A DNA stretch of 14,772 bases from BM707 sp041592975 (GTDB lineage: Bacteria > Desulfobacterota > Desulfuromonadia > Desulfuromonadales > UBA2294), in the NCBI GenBank assembly GCA_041592975.1, contig JBFHOZ010000039.1, positions 1 to 14,772 on the forward strand, read 5' to 3'. Below are positions 1 through 7,502 of the stretch, piece after piece. The notes beneath the pieces were generated by a model. It saw nothing but the letters and a program-made list of their open reading frames with translations. It ran no database searches and had not been told where the DNA came from. The translations under genes and the position numbers were made by a program. Numbering within the stretch: the first letter of the stretch is position 1; each line of letters opens with the position of its first letter.

Positions 1-176
1 CGTCGATGGTCACCGAGATGGCCATCGGCAAGACCATCGAGGAGGCGCTGGAGCTTTCCAACCAGGCGGTCGCCGAGGCCCTCGACGGTCTTCCGGCGCA
101 GAAGATGCACTGTTCGAACCTGGCCGCCGACGCCCTTCACGAAGCGATCAAAAACTACCAGGAATCAAACAAATAG
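1..176 (+). CDS. nifU: NifU/IscU-type Fe-S cluster scaffold, C-terminal part (5' end outside window)
   Basis: The reading frame that begins at base 3 encodes the last 57 residues of an IscU-like scaffold protein and stops at TAG 174-176. The tail carries the family signature PAQKMHCSNLAADALHEAI, whose Cys is the third cluster-binding cysteine of IscU/NifU-N proteins. The family assembles [2Fe-2S]/[4Fe-4S] clusters on three cysteines with sulfur from a cysteine desulfurase (IscS/NifS) and passes them to apoproteins in the cytoplasm. The protein ends soon after the IscU domain, so this is the short scaffold form and not a full three-domain NifU. The desulfurase gene is probably just upstream, outside the window (inference). 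The neighbouring mnmA and mtaB products both consume sulfur or Fe-S clusters. The choice between the names nifU and iscU cannot be settled from this fragment. Confidence 0.9.
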   Translation, partial: SMVTEMAIGKTIEEALELSNQAVAEALDGLPAQKMHCSNLAADALHEAIKNYQESNK

Positions 177-206
177 GTTTTGTTTGCGAGGAGTGACGTT
201 AACTAT

Positions 207-244
207 GGAAAGGCTCCTGTGCTGCAGGAGCCTTTCCTTGATTT
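207..244 (+). terminator. Intrinsic terminator after the IscU/NifU gene
   Basis: A perfect 13-bp inverted repeat (arms 207-219 and 225-237, five-base loop TGCTG) lies 30 bases after the scaffold stop codon. It is followed by a short T-rich stretch (TTGATTTC) that is weak as a U-tract. The stem strength and position suggest an intrinsic terminator or a 3' stabilising hairpin between the Fe-S operon and mnmA. Confidence 0.7.
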
Positions 245-313
245 CAAGGTAATGGGCCCAGGTTGGGGGTGGCGTGAACGCGTGAGATTTTTCTGGGTGG
301 TCCCTGACGCCGA

Positions 314-1420
314 ATGCCAGAAACCTTCTTTCGATCTATGACGGAAAACAGAAAACGTATCGTCGTCGCCATGAGCGGCGGGGTCGACTCATCGGTCGCC
401 GCGGCCCTTTACCGGGAGCAGGGGCACGAGGTGATCGGCATGACCATGCAGATCTGGGATTACTCGCGATTCGACGCTCCGGACGGCGAGACCTTCGGTA
501 CCTGCTGTTCCCTCGACGACGTCTACGACGCCCGGAGGGTGGCCGAGTCGCTCGGCATCCCGTTCTATGTCGTCAACTTCGAGGAGTATTTCCAGGAGAT
601 GGTCATCGACCCGTTCTGTGACGACTATTTCAACGGTCGGACGCCGAACCCCTGCGTCCTCTGCAACCAGGTTCTCAAATTCGAGATCCTGCTGCGTCGC
701 GCCCGGGAACTGCAGGCCGACTGGCTGGCGACCGGTCACTATGCGCAAATTGTCGAGGAGGGGGGGCAGTATCGCCTGAGAAAAGGCGCCGACGAGCAGA
801 AAGATCAGAGCTACTTCCTCTTCACCCTCAACCAGGAGCAGATGCGGACGGTCCGCTTCCCCCTCGGCGGCATGACCAAGGAGGAGGTCCGCGGGCACGC
901 GTCGCGCCTCGGGCTCCGTGTCGCCGAGAAGCCGGAGAGCCAGGACATCTGCTTCGTGCCGGACGGAGACTACGTCCGTTTCCTCGAGGAGGAGCGGGGG
1001 AGCGGTGCGCTGGACGGCGACATCGTCCACGTTTCCGGCAAAGTGGTCGGCCATCACCGCGGGATCTACCGCTACACCATCGGTCAGCGCAAGGGCCTGG
1101 GAATCTCCTGGCCCGAGCCGCTGTTCGTCGTCGGGATCGATGCCGGAAAGAAGCAGGTCGTTGTCGGCGAGAAGCCGCACCTGGCGCGGTCCGGGTTTAC
1201 CGTCTACGGGACCAGCTGGACGCAGGAGCGTCCGCATGGCGACATCGACGCCCGCTGCCGGATCCGATACCGGCACCGCGAGGTTCCGGCCCGGATCGAG
1301 CCGCTGCCGGGAAACCGGGCCCGCGTCACCCTCACGGTGCCGCAGAACGGCGTCACCCCCGGCCAGGCAGCGGTTTTCTATCGCGGGAGCGAGGTTGTCG
1401 GCGGTGGCTGGATAGAATGA
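314..1420 (+). CDS. mnmA: tRNA-specific 2-thiouridylase MnmA
   Basis: MnmA makes 2-thiouridine at position 34 of the tRNAs for Lys, Glu and Gln, adenylating U34 with ATP and transferring sulfur from a persulfide relay. The 368-aa product has the PP-loop SGGVDSSV at residues 21-28, the first catalytic cysteine in NPCVLCN (Cys117), the tRNA/ATP motif GHYA (141-144) and the second catalytic cysteine in SQDICF (Cys213). The C-terminal part is the usual beta-barrel region. Length is normal for the family. An in-frame TGA at 305 limits the start to ATG 314 or ATG 338 (residue 9); neither has a clear Shine-Dalgarno sequence, and a start at 338 would give a more typical N-terminus. The gene lies downstream of the Fe-S scaffold gene, which fits its need for desulfurase-derived sulfur. 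Confidence 0.95.
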   Translation: MPETFFRSMTENRKRIVVAMSGGVDSSVAAALYREQGHEVIGMTMQIWDYSRFDAPDGETFGTCCSLDDVYDARRVAESLGIPFYVVNFEEYFQEMVIDPFCDDYFNGRTPNPCVLCNQVLKFEILLRRARELQADWLATGHYAQIVEEGGQYRLRKGADEQKDQSYFLFTLNQEQMRTVRFPLGGMTKEEVRGHASRLGLRVAEKPESQDICFVPDGDYVRFLEEERGSGALDGDIVHVSGKVVGHHRGIYRYTIGQRKGLGISWPEPLFVVGIDAGKKQVVVGEKPHLARSGFTVYGTSWTQERPHGDIDARCRIRYRHREVPARIEPLPGNRARVTLTVPQNGVTPGQAAVFYRGSEVVGGGWIE

Positions 1421-1425
1421 TTATC

Positions 1426-1490
1426 AGGTGAAGGGTTGAAGGATCAGGGAAAATAATCGTGCCTTTAGCTTTTCACCGTTCACCTTTTTT
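1426..1490 (+). repeat. Imperfect inverted repeat with T-run between mnmA and mtaB
   Basis: The 78-bp spacer contains AGGTGAA (1426-1432) and its exact inverse TTCACCT (1479-1485), the latter running into a stretch of six T (1485-1490). A second, imperfect pair (GGTTGAAG near 1434-1441 and CTTTTCACC near 1469-1477) extends the symmetry. It could act as a weak intrinsic terminator or be a copy of a short intergenic repeat made of TTCACC-type units. The loop is long (about 28 bases or more), so terminator function is uncertain. Confidence 0.4.
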
Positions 1491-1498
1491 CTGAAATT

Positions 1499-2806
1499 AT
1501 GGCTTTGACTTTTTCCGTTGTCACATTGGGTTGCAAGACCAACCAGTTCGAGTCGGTTGCGATGGAAGAGAAGCTGCGGTCGGCCGGCTACCGACAGGTG
1601 CCGTTCGAGGAGGGGGCCGACCTGGTGATCGTCAACACCTGCACGGTGACGGCGGCGACCGATTCCCAGTCACGCAACCTGATCCGGCGCGCTCGCCGGC
1701 ACAATCCCGGTTGCCGGGTGATCGTCACCGGCTGCTATGCCCAGGTCGATCCTCAGGCGATCCGCGACATCCCCGGTGTCTCGCTCGTTCTCGGCAACGA
1801 CGACAAGAAGGATCTGATCCGCTACCTGGAAATGGATGCGACCGAGCCGGTCGTCGAAGTCTCCGATATCCACGGCGTCGTCGACGCCGTTCCGCATGAA
1901 ATCAGCAGTTTTTCCGAGCGGAGCCGGGCGTTTGTCCAGATCCAGAACGGCTGCAACGCCTACTGCTCCTACTGCATCATCCCCTACGCCCGCGGCAGCA
2001 GCCGCTCGGCGGAGATCGACCAGGTGGTCGACCAGGTCCGCACGCTGGTCGACGGCGGATATCCGGAGATCGTCCTGACCGGTATCCACATCGGCGCCTA
2101 CGGAACCGACCTGGAGACGCCGCGATCGCTCGCCGACCTGATCCGCCGGCTGGAGGAAGAAACGGATGTCCGGCGTCTGCGTCTGGGGTCGATCGAGCCG
2201 AACGAAATCAGCGATACGCTCATCGACGTCATGTCACGGTCGCGCAGCGTCTGTCCGCATCTGCACATTCCGCTCCAGTCGGGCGACGACGGCGTCCTGA
2301 AGCGGATGAACCGCCATTACTCGGCCGACGATTTCTACCGGCTGATCGGTAAAGTCCACGAGCGTTTGCCGGAGGCGGCCGTCGGACTCGACGTGATCAC
2401 CGGCTTCCCCGGTGAGTCGGAGGCCGCGTTCGACAACACCGTCCGACTGATCGAGGCGATGCCGGTCTCGTACCTGCACGTCTTTCCCTACAGTCGTCGC
2501 CCCGGTACTCCCGCCGCAACCATGCCGGCGCAGGTGAGGGGGGATGTCGCCAAACAGAGAGCCTCCCTGCTCAGGATTTTGGGGATGGAGAAACAGTCGG
2601 CATTCGCCGGGCGTTTCGTCGGCGACGTTCTCGAGGTGGTCGTCGAGCCTGCCGGCCCGGAGGGAAGTCGCCTGAAGGGGCTGTCCCGGAACTATATTGG
2701 CGTCTTCTTCGACGGTCCTGTGGAGCTGTGCGGTGCTCTGGCCAGAGTCCACGCGACCGCCTTGCAATCCGGCAATCTGGCGGGTATGCTCATATCCGGC
2801 TCCTGA
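1499..2806 (+). CDS. mtaB: tRNA t6A37 methylthiotransferase MtaB (radical SAM)
   Basis: MtaB converts N6-threonylcarbamoyladenosine at position 37 of ANN-decoding tRNAs to its 2-methylthio form using SAM and two [4Fe-4S] clusters. The 435-aa protein shows the N-terminal UPF0004/MTTase domain with three cluster cysteines (Cys12 in LGCKTNQ, Cys48 in NTCTV, Cys79 in TGCYAQ). It then has the radical-SAM CxxxCxxC motif GCNAYCSYC (Cys152, Cys156, Cys159). The C-terminal 60-70 residues are where a TRAM RNA-binding domain is expected. The LGCKTNQ motif points to the MtaB branch; MiaB and RimO usually have LGCxKN-type motifs, so those are less likely. No strong Shine-Dalgarno is visible before ATG 1499, but the start coincides with the conserved N-terminus. 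It follows mnmA after 78 bp. Confidence 0.92.
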   Translation: MALTFSVVTLGCKTNQFESVAMEEKLRSAGYRQVPFEEGADLVIVNTCTVTAATDSQSRNLIRRARRHNPGCRVIVTGCYAQVDPQAIRDIPGVSLVLGNDDKKDLIRYLEMDATEPVVEVSDIHGVVDAVPHEISSFSERSRAFVQIQNGCNAYCSYCIIPYARGSSRSAEIDQVVDQVRTLVDGGYPEIVLTGIHIGAYGTDLETPRSLADLIRRLEEETDVRRLRLGSIEPNEISDTLIDVMSRSRSVCPHLHIPLQSGDDGVLKRMNRHYSADDFYRLIGKVHERLPEAAVGLDVITGFPGESEAAFDNTVRLIEAMPVSYLHVFPYSRRPGTPAATMPAQVRGDVAKQRASLLRILGMEKQSAFAGRFVGDVLEVVVEPAGPEGSRLKGLSRNYIGVFFDGPVELCGALARVHATALQSGNLAGMLISGS

Positions 2807-2848
2807 ACGCACGCGCGACATATCCGGGTGTACTGGCACACCGTCTTC

Positions 2849-2854
2849 GGAGGG
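2849..2854 (+). promoter_or_regulatory. Shine-Dalgarno GGAGGG fixing a TTG start
   Basis: GGAGGG lies four bases before TTG 2859. The open frame extends upstream into mtaB, but no other candidate start combines an RBS with the conserved transporter N-terminus, so this site decides the start of the SLC12-type gene. Confidence 0.7.
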
Positions 2855-2858
2855 TTTA

Positions 2859-5093
2859 TTGAACACATCTGTCTTCAGCCGGCCGAGTGGCAAGGGGCTC
2901 GGAACATTTCTCGGCGTCTTTACGCCGACGATCCTGACCATCCTCGGCGTGATCATGTATCTCCGCTTCGGCTGGGTGCTCGGCCAGGTCGGGCTTTTAA
3001 AAACCCTCCTCATTGTCGCCCTGGCGAACTCGATCACGCTGGCGACCTCGCTCAGTCTCTCGTCCATCGCCACGAACAGCAGGGTGGGGGTCGGGGGGGC
3101 GTATTACATGATCTCGCGCAGCCTCGGCATCGAGATCGGCGGCGCCATCGGCCTGCCCCTGTTTCTCTCCCAGGCGCTGTCGGTGACCCTCTATGCCTAC
3201 GGTCTGGCCGAGTCGATCCGGTTCATCTGGCCGGGCGTGCCGATTCTGCCGGCGGCGTTCCTGATCATCGTCGTTGTCGCCCTGCTCTCCTACCGCGGTG
3301 CGGCCTTTGCCCTCAAGGCGCAGATCCCGGTACTCGTTCTTATCGGCGCATCGCTGCTGGCGCTGGCAACAGGCGCTTTCACCTCGGATCCGGTCACCTT
3401 CACGGGGGAGGCGCCCGACCTGGTGCGGGTCACCTTCTGGCAGGTCTTCGCGGTGTTCTTTCCGGCTGTAACCGGGATCATGGCGGGCCTGAGTCTCTCC
3501 GGCGATCTCACCGATCCGCGGAAATCGCTGCCGCGCGGCACGCTGGCCGCGGTCGTCTGCGGTTTCGTCATCTATCTCACCGTTCCGGTACTGCTCAGCC
3601 TTGGCGGCACGCCGGAGGCCTTGCGCAACGAGGCGCTTATCTGGACCCGGATCGCCGTGCTCGGCCCCTGGCTGGTTCTCCCCGGCCTGTGGGGGGCGAT
3701 CTTCTCTTCCGCCGTCGGATCGATGCTCGGTGCCCCGCGCACCCTCTCGGCCCTGGCCTCCGACGGGCTCGTTCCGCGGTTTCTCCGCGCCCGGACGGCG
3801 GAAAAGGATCGCGAACCGCTCGCCGGTTATATCGTCACCTTCCTGCTGGCCTTCATGGCCGTCCTGCTGGGGGACCTGAACACCGTCGCGACCGTGGTCA
3901 CGATGTTCTTCCTCAGCGTCTACGGGCTTATCAACCTGGTCGCCGCCGTCGAGAAGATCGCCGGCAACCCGTTCTGGCGTCCGACGCTGAACACGCCCTG
4001 GTATGTCAGCCTTCCGACCGCCATGGCCTGTTTCGGCGTTATGCTGCTGATTCACTGGCCAGCAACCCTCGTTGCCCTGTCGATCGAACTGTTCCTGTGG
4101 ATATTCTTTAAACGGCGTCACCGCCGGGAGGCCTGGGGGGACGTCCGCCGCGACCTCTACGAGGCGATGATCCGCTGGGCGCTCATCCGGCTTTCGAAGC
4201 GTCCGATGACGGCCCGCAACTGGCGGCCACACATCCTGATCTTCACCAGAGATCTTGAAAAGCGTCTCGACCTGGTTCAGTACGGTGCCTGGTTCAGCGA
4301 GAACCGCGGGGTGGTGACGGTGTGCGAACTGATCGAAGGGGATATCCGCAAGCTCGATGTCGATACGAACGAGCGCCAGAGGTTCCTCGAGAGGATTCTC
4401 GACCGGGAGGGGTTGGTCGCCTTTCCCGAGGTCAACGTGGTCTGGGACATCGAGCGGGGCATCCTTGCCGTTGTCCAGGCCAACGGCCTGGCCGGCCTCG
4501 ACAGCAACACCGTGCTGCTCGGTTGGCCGGATGATCCGGCGCGGCTCGAATCATTCCTGCGGATCGCCCGGCGCCTCAGCCACCTCAAGCGCAGCCTGGT
4601 GATCGGCAAGCCGGAGTTCGTGCGGATGCCGATGGAAGGTGAGAAGAGGTCGATCGATGTCTGGTGGGGCGGCCTCAAGCGCAACGGCGACCTGATGCTG
4701 CTGCTCGCCTACCTGCTTTCCCAGAACCCCGAGTGGCACAATGCCCGCATCCGGATACTGAGCCTCGCGTCCAACGAGCTGATGCAGGGGAGCACGACCC
4801 GGTTCCTGGAAAATCTCATCAGGGAGATCCGCATCGACGCCGACATCATCGTCAACCTGAAGCCGGAGGACAAGAGCGTCTTCGACGTCATGTGCGAAGA
4901 AAGCCACAACGCCGATGCCGTATTGCTCGGCCTCGCCCTGCCGGAAGAGGGGGAGGAGAAAGCGTACGCCGAGAAACTGGTCGAGATGGTCGAATGCCTG
5001 CCGAACTGCTTCTTCGTCCACAACGGCAGCCTGTTCATCGGCGACCTGGTGATGCCGGTGCGGGGAGAGGAAGTTGCGGTGGAGGCGTCCTGA
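2859..5093 (+). CDS. SLC12-type cation-chloride cotransporter family protein (APC superfamily)
   Basis: This 744-aa membrane protein resembles the Na-K-Cl/K-Cl cotransporters of animals. About the first 430 residues form a 12-helix APC-type permease. They include the first-helix region TILTILGVIMYLRFGW, the loop GIMAGLSLSGDLTDPRKSLP (counterpart of the NKCC helix-6 segment GILAGANISGDLKDP) and GAPRTLSALASDGLVP. The remaining roughly 300 residues are a cytoplasmic domain like the SLC12 C-terminus, including IDVWWGGLKRNGDLMLLLAYLL-type sequence (counterpart of the eukaryotic IDVWW motif). Prokaryotic members exist, but their ions are mostly undetermined; here it could carry cations with chloride or amino acids. 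It starts at TTG with a good RBS, 52 bp after mtaB, and may share its transcript. It converges on the next gene with only 6 bp between stop codons. Confidence 0.85.
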   Translation: MNTSVFSRPSGKGLGTFLGVFTPTILTILGVIMYLRFGWVLGQVGLLKTLLIVALANSITLATSLSLSSIATNSRVGVGGAYYMISRSLGIEIGGAIGLPLFLSQALSVTLYAYGLAESIRFIWPGVPILPAAFLIIVVVALLSYRGAAFALKAQIPVLVLIGASLLALATGAFTSDPVTFTGEAPDLVRVTFWQVFAVFFPAVTGIMAGLSLSGDLTDPRKSLPRGTLAAVVCGFVIYLTVPVLLSLGGTPEALRNEALIWTRIAVLGPWLVLPGLWGAIFSSAVGSMLGAPRTLSALASDGLVPRFLRARTAEKDREPLAGYIVTFLLAFMAVLLGDLNTVATVVTMFFLSVYGLINLVAAVEKIAGNPFWRPTLNTPWYVSLPTAMACFGVMLLIHWPATLVALSIELFLWIFFKRRHRREAWGDVRRDLYEAMIRWALIRLSKRPMTARNWRPHILIFTRDLEKRLDLVQYGAWFSENRGVVTVCELIEGDIRKLDVDTNERQRFLERILDREGLVAFPEVNVVWDIERGILAVVQANGLAGLDSNTVLLGWPDDPARLESFLRIARRLSHLKRSLVIGKPEFVRMPMEGEKRSIDVWWGGLKRNGDLMLLLAYLLSQNPEWHNARIRILSLASNELMQGSTTRFLENLIREIRIDADIIVNLKPEDKSVFDVMCEESHNADAVLLGLALPEEGEEKAYAEKLVEMVECLPNCFFVHNGSLFIGDLVMPVRGEEVAVEAS

Positions 5094-5099
5094 GGAGTG

Positions 5100-6404
5100 T
5101 CAGGTCGCCTGTTTCCGCCCCTCGTCAACATCGACAGTCGCCAGCAGGAGCATGCCGGCCAGGAAGAAACCGGCGAGGGCGAGGATGGAGAGCCGGGCCG
5201 AACCGGTGAGGTCGGCGATGGCGGCGAAGACCAGCGGACCGAAAATCGAGGCGAACTTGCCGCTGACCGCATAGAAGCCGAAAAATTCGGCGCTTCGCTC
5301 CTTCGGCGCCATGGCGGCGAACAGGGAACGACTGATCGCCTGGCTCCCTCCCAGAATCAGGGCGACGACGAAGCCGAGAACCCAGAACTCCAGGGCTGAA
5401 TCCATCCGGAAGGCATAGACGGTCACCCCGACGAAGAGGCCGAGGCTGATCATGATGGCGCTCTTTGCGCCGAGCTTCGATGCCAGGCGGGCGAAGAGCA
5501 GCGCTCCCGGCATGGCGACGAACTGGATCATCAGAAAGCAGCCGAGCACCGCCCCCTGCCCGAGGCCGAGTTCGGCGCTGGCGAAGATTGCCGAAACCGC
5601 GATGATCGTCTGGATGCCGTCGTTGTAGAAGAGGAAGGCGAGCAGGAATCGCAGCAGCTGCGGGTAGTGCCGGATACGGGCGAAGGTCCGGAAGTAGTTG
5701 CCCAATCCATGCTGCAGCGGTTCCGGATCATGAATGAAGGCGTCCTCCCGGACGTGACGGAAGGTCGGCAGGGCAAAGCCGGCCCACCAGAGACCGGTCA
5801 GAAGAAAACCGAAGCGGGTCGCAGCGCCCCGGTCTGCGAAACCGAACATCTGGTATTGCTGGATCAGGAGAAAAGTGATCAGCAGTGCCACTCCTCCGCC
5901 GACGTATCCGAGGGCGAACCCTCGTGCGGAGAGCGCATCGAGCTCCGATTTTTCCGCCAGCGCCGGCAGAAAGGAGTTGTAGAAGATGTTGCCGGTGGCG
6001 AAGCCGATGTTGGCGATGACGAACAGCCCCAGCGCCAGCAGGTAACGGCCCGGTCCGGCGAAAAGGAGGAGCGACGTCGCCGTTGCCCCGACCAGGCAGG
6101 AGAGCATCAGGAAATTCCGCCGCGAACGCCGCGAGTCGGACCAGGCCCCCAGGTAGGGAGCGGCCAGGGCGACAACGAGCATCGAAAGAGAGACCGCGTA
6201 GCCCCACAGGGCCGTGGCCGGAACCCGGCGCGTGAATCCGAAGAGATGGAACGTCGCGCCGTCCGGCGGCACCAGGGTGGCGAAATAGACCGGCAGGACG
6301 GCGGCGAGGATGACTGTCGCGAAGGCCGAGTTGGCCCAGTCGTACATGCACCAGCCGAACCAGGCCCGGCGGCGCCGAAGTTCTGCCGTACCGGAATTTT
6401 CCAT
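5100..6404 (-). CDS. MFS transporter, UMF1 (Atg22-like) family
   Basis: A 434-aa, roughly 12-helix major facilitator protein of the inner membrane. The N-terminus WFGWCMYDWANSAFATVI is characteristic of the UMF1 family, whose eukaryotic relatives include the vacuolar effluxer Atg22; substrates of bacterial members are generally unknown. A cytoplasmic loop rich in charged residues separates the two six-helix halves. Three in-frame starts are possible: GTG 6416 (which would overlap the upstream stop as GTGA), ATG 6410 and ATG 6404. I chose 6404 because TGAGG at 6415-6411 is spaced six bases from it and overlaps the stop codon of the upstream gene, suggesting translational coupling. It is the last gene of the chelatase operon. 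Its proximity hints at metal or small-molecule transport, but nothing in the sequence proves this. Confidence 0.85.
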   Translation of the reverse strand: MENSGTAELRRRRAWFGWCMYDWANSAFATVILAAVLPVYFATLVPPDGATFHLFGFTRRVPATALWGYAVSLSMLVVALAAPYLGAWSDSRRSRRNFLMLSCLVGATATSLLLFAGPGRYLLALGLFVIANIGFATGNIFYNSFLPALAEKSELDALSARGFALGYVGGGVALLITFLLIQQYQMFGFADRGAATRFGFLLTGLWWAGFALPTFRHVREDAFIHDPEPLQHGLGNYFRTFARIRHYPQLLRFLLAFLFYNDGIQTIIAVSAIFASAELGLGQGAVLGCFLMIQFVAMPGALLFARLASKLGAKSAIMISLGLFVGVTVYAFRMDSALEFWVLGFVVALILGGSQAISRSLFAAMAPKERSAEFFGFYAVSGKFASIFGPLVFAAIADLTGSARLSILALAGFFLAGMLLLATVDVDEGRKQAT

Positions 6405-6412
6405 GTCCATCC

Positions 6413-6691
6413 TCACCGCACGAGCTTCGCGCTGTCGCGTTTACGGACGTGCGCGACGTAGGCGCACTCCTCAGGCAGCCAGAAGGCGCTGCGGACAATC
6501 TCCGGGGTCAGCCTCACGCACTCCTCGCCAGTCTCGAAACGCTTGTTATAGACCTTGCAGGTGCGGGTGACGATATCGAGGTAGCGGCACGGAATCGGCG
6601 TCACGTAGACGGTTCCGTCCTCCTCGATAATCCGGTTGAAGCAGCACTGGCCGCAGCGCCTGCAGATCGTATCCCATGTTTCCTCGTTCAT
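6413..6691 (-). CDS. YkgJ/YcgN-family cysteine-cluster protein
   Basis: A 92-aa cytoplasmic protein with eight cysteines (residues 10, 13, 16, 17, 35, 45, 58, 76). The arrangement CRRCGQCC near the N-terminus, followed by PCRYLD and TCKVYNKR, matches the YkgJ/UPF0153-UPF0260 cysteine-cluster proteins, which are thought to bind zinc or an Fe-S cluster. No enzymatic activity is established for the family as far as I know. Its ATG overlaps the stop of the upstream VWA gene by four bases (ATGA, 6691-6688), and its own stop lies eight bases before the chosen UMF1 start, so all three are probably cotranslated. A metal-handling role beside a chelatase is attractive but only an inference. Confidence 0.85.
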   Translation of the reverse strand: MNEETWDTICRRCGQCCFNRIIEEDGTVYVTPIPCRYLDIVTRTCKVYNKRFETGEECVRLTPEIVRSAFWLPEECAYVAHVRKRDSAKLVR

Positions 6692-7431
6692 GGCCCTTGT
6701 CCTGCTGCTTCCACCATCCTCAACACCCGGCCGGAGTCGAGCCTCCCTGTCCGGTGGCAGGTCGTCTTGAAGATCGCGGCGAGATCCTGCATCAGGCCGC
6801 CTGTCCGACCGGCGCCGGTTTCGATGATGATCGCCGGGATGTCATCCTCGGCGATCCTTCGGGCCAGGCCCCTGGCCTCCGTCGCCGCGTCGAGACTCCG
6901 GTCGACAGGCGTATTGGCGGCACCGTCGGAAAGGAGGACCAGGACCGGTCTGCCGGCAGGGTCTTTATGCCGTTCCCGCCTGATGACGCGCCATCCTTCC
7001 ATAAGCCCCCGGGAGAGCGGCGATGAACCGCCGACCGGCAACCGTCTCAATCTCTCTCGGGCAGTGTCGACGCTGCCGGTCGGGGCAAGGAAGGTGACGG
7101 CCCTGTCGTCCTGGAAGGTGATCATGCAGACCTTGTCGCGGCTCAGGTATGCCGTCTTCAGCAGGGTCAGGATCGCCCCCTTGGCCGCCGCCATCCGCGT
7201 GGTCGTGGTTCCCTCGCCCATCGAATCGGAGGCATCGACGATGAACACGATCAGCCGGTGGCGCGGTATCGCCCTGTCGGTGACGCGCAGGTCCTGCCGC
7301 TCTAGGACGATGCCCCGTTCCGCTGTTGCCGCTGTCCTGGCGGCCGCAGCCAGAATCGTGGCCGGCAGGTCGACAGGCGCCGGGCGTTCGGGTGTAAGCG
7401 GCGAGTGGCCGATTGCCCTGCCGGTGCGCAT
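6688..7431 (-). CDS. chlD: VWA-domain part of magnesium/cobalt chelatase medium subunit (ChlD/CobT-like), probably made by -1 frameshift
   Basis: This frame encodes the C-terminal von Willebrand A domain of a ChlD/BchD-type chelatase subunit. From the first ATG it is 247 aa. The MIDAS metal site is visible as DASDS (residues 66-70), GGSSPLS (Ser137 where Thr is usual) and LLSDG (Asp169). The ATG at 7431 has no Shine-Dalgarno sequence. The frame stays open upstream through the stop of the AAA+ frame to the A9 run, with no ATG, GTG or TTG in between. That 38-residue linker (starting SPERTFEPED) suits the region joining the AAA+ and VWA domains of ChlD. I therefore think it is normally translated as a fusion: residues 1-381 of the upstream frame plus 285 residues here, 666 aa in all, the usual ChlD size. 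MIDAS residues would then be Asp485, Ser487, Ser489, Ser556 and Asp588. Confidence 0.88.
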   Translation of the reverse strand: MRTGRAIGHSPLTPERPAPVDLPATILAAAARTAATAERGIVLERQDLRVTDRAIPRHRLIVFIVDASDSMGEGTTTTRMAAAKGAILTLLKTAYLSRDKVCMITFQDDRAVTFLAPTGSVDTARERLRRLPVGGSSPLSRGLMEGWRVIRRERHKDPAGRPVLVLLSDGAANTPVDRSLDAATEARGLARRIAEDDIPAIIIETGAGRTGGLMQDLAAIFKTTCHRTGRLDSGRVLRMVEAAGQGP

Positions 7432-7502
7432 GCCGGAAAGCTGCGAGCTCCGGGAGCGGGCCGGCTGGCGGTCAGGCCCGTGATGGTCGAGGTCGATATG
7501 GC

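Noticed and set aside
389..1276. 295-codon minus-strand frame opposite mnmA
   Set aside because: Antisense shadow of a strongly conserved gene with no family resemblance of its own.
2827..2842. Small hairpin GGTGT-ACTGGC-ACACC upstream of the TTG start
   Set aside because: Only five base pairs, no U-tract, and no sign of conservation; too weak to call regulatory.
2997..4232. 411-codon minus-strand frame inside the SLC12-type gene
   Set aside because: A shadow of a GC-rich coding region, dominated by Arg, Gln, Gly and Asp with no domain; the plus-strand frame is clearly the real gene.
5101..5115. CAGG-TCG-CCTG followed by TTT at the convergent 3' ends
   Set aside because: A four-bp stem inside the UMF1 coding end is insufficient for a bidirectional terminator.
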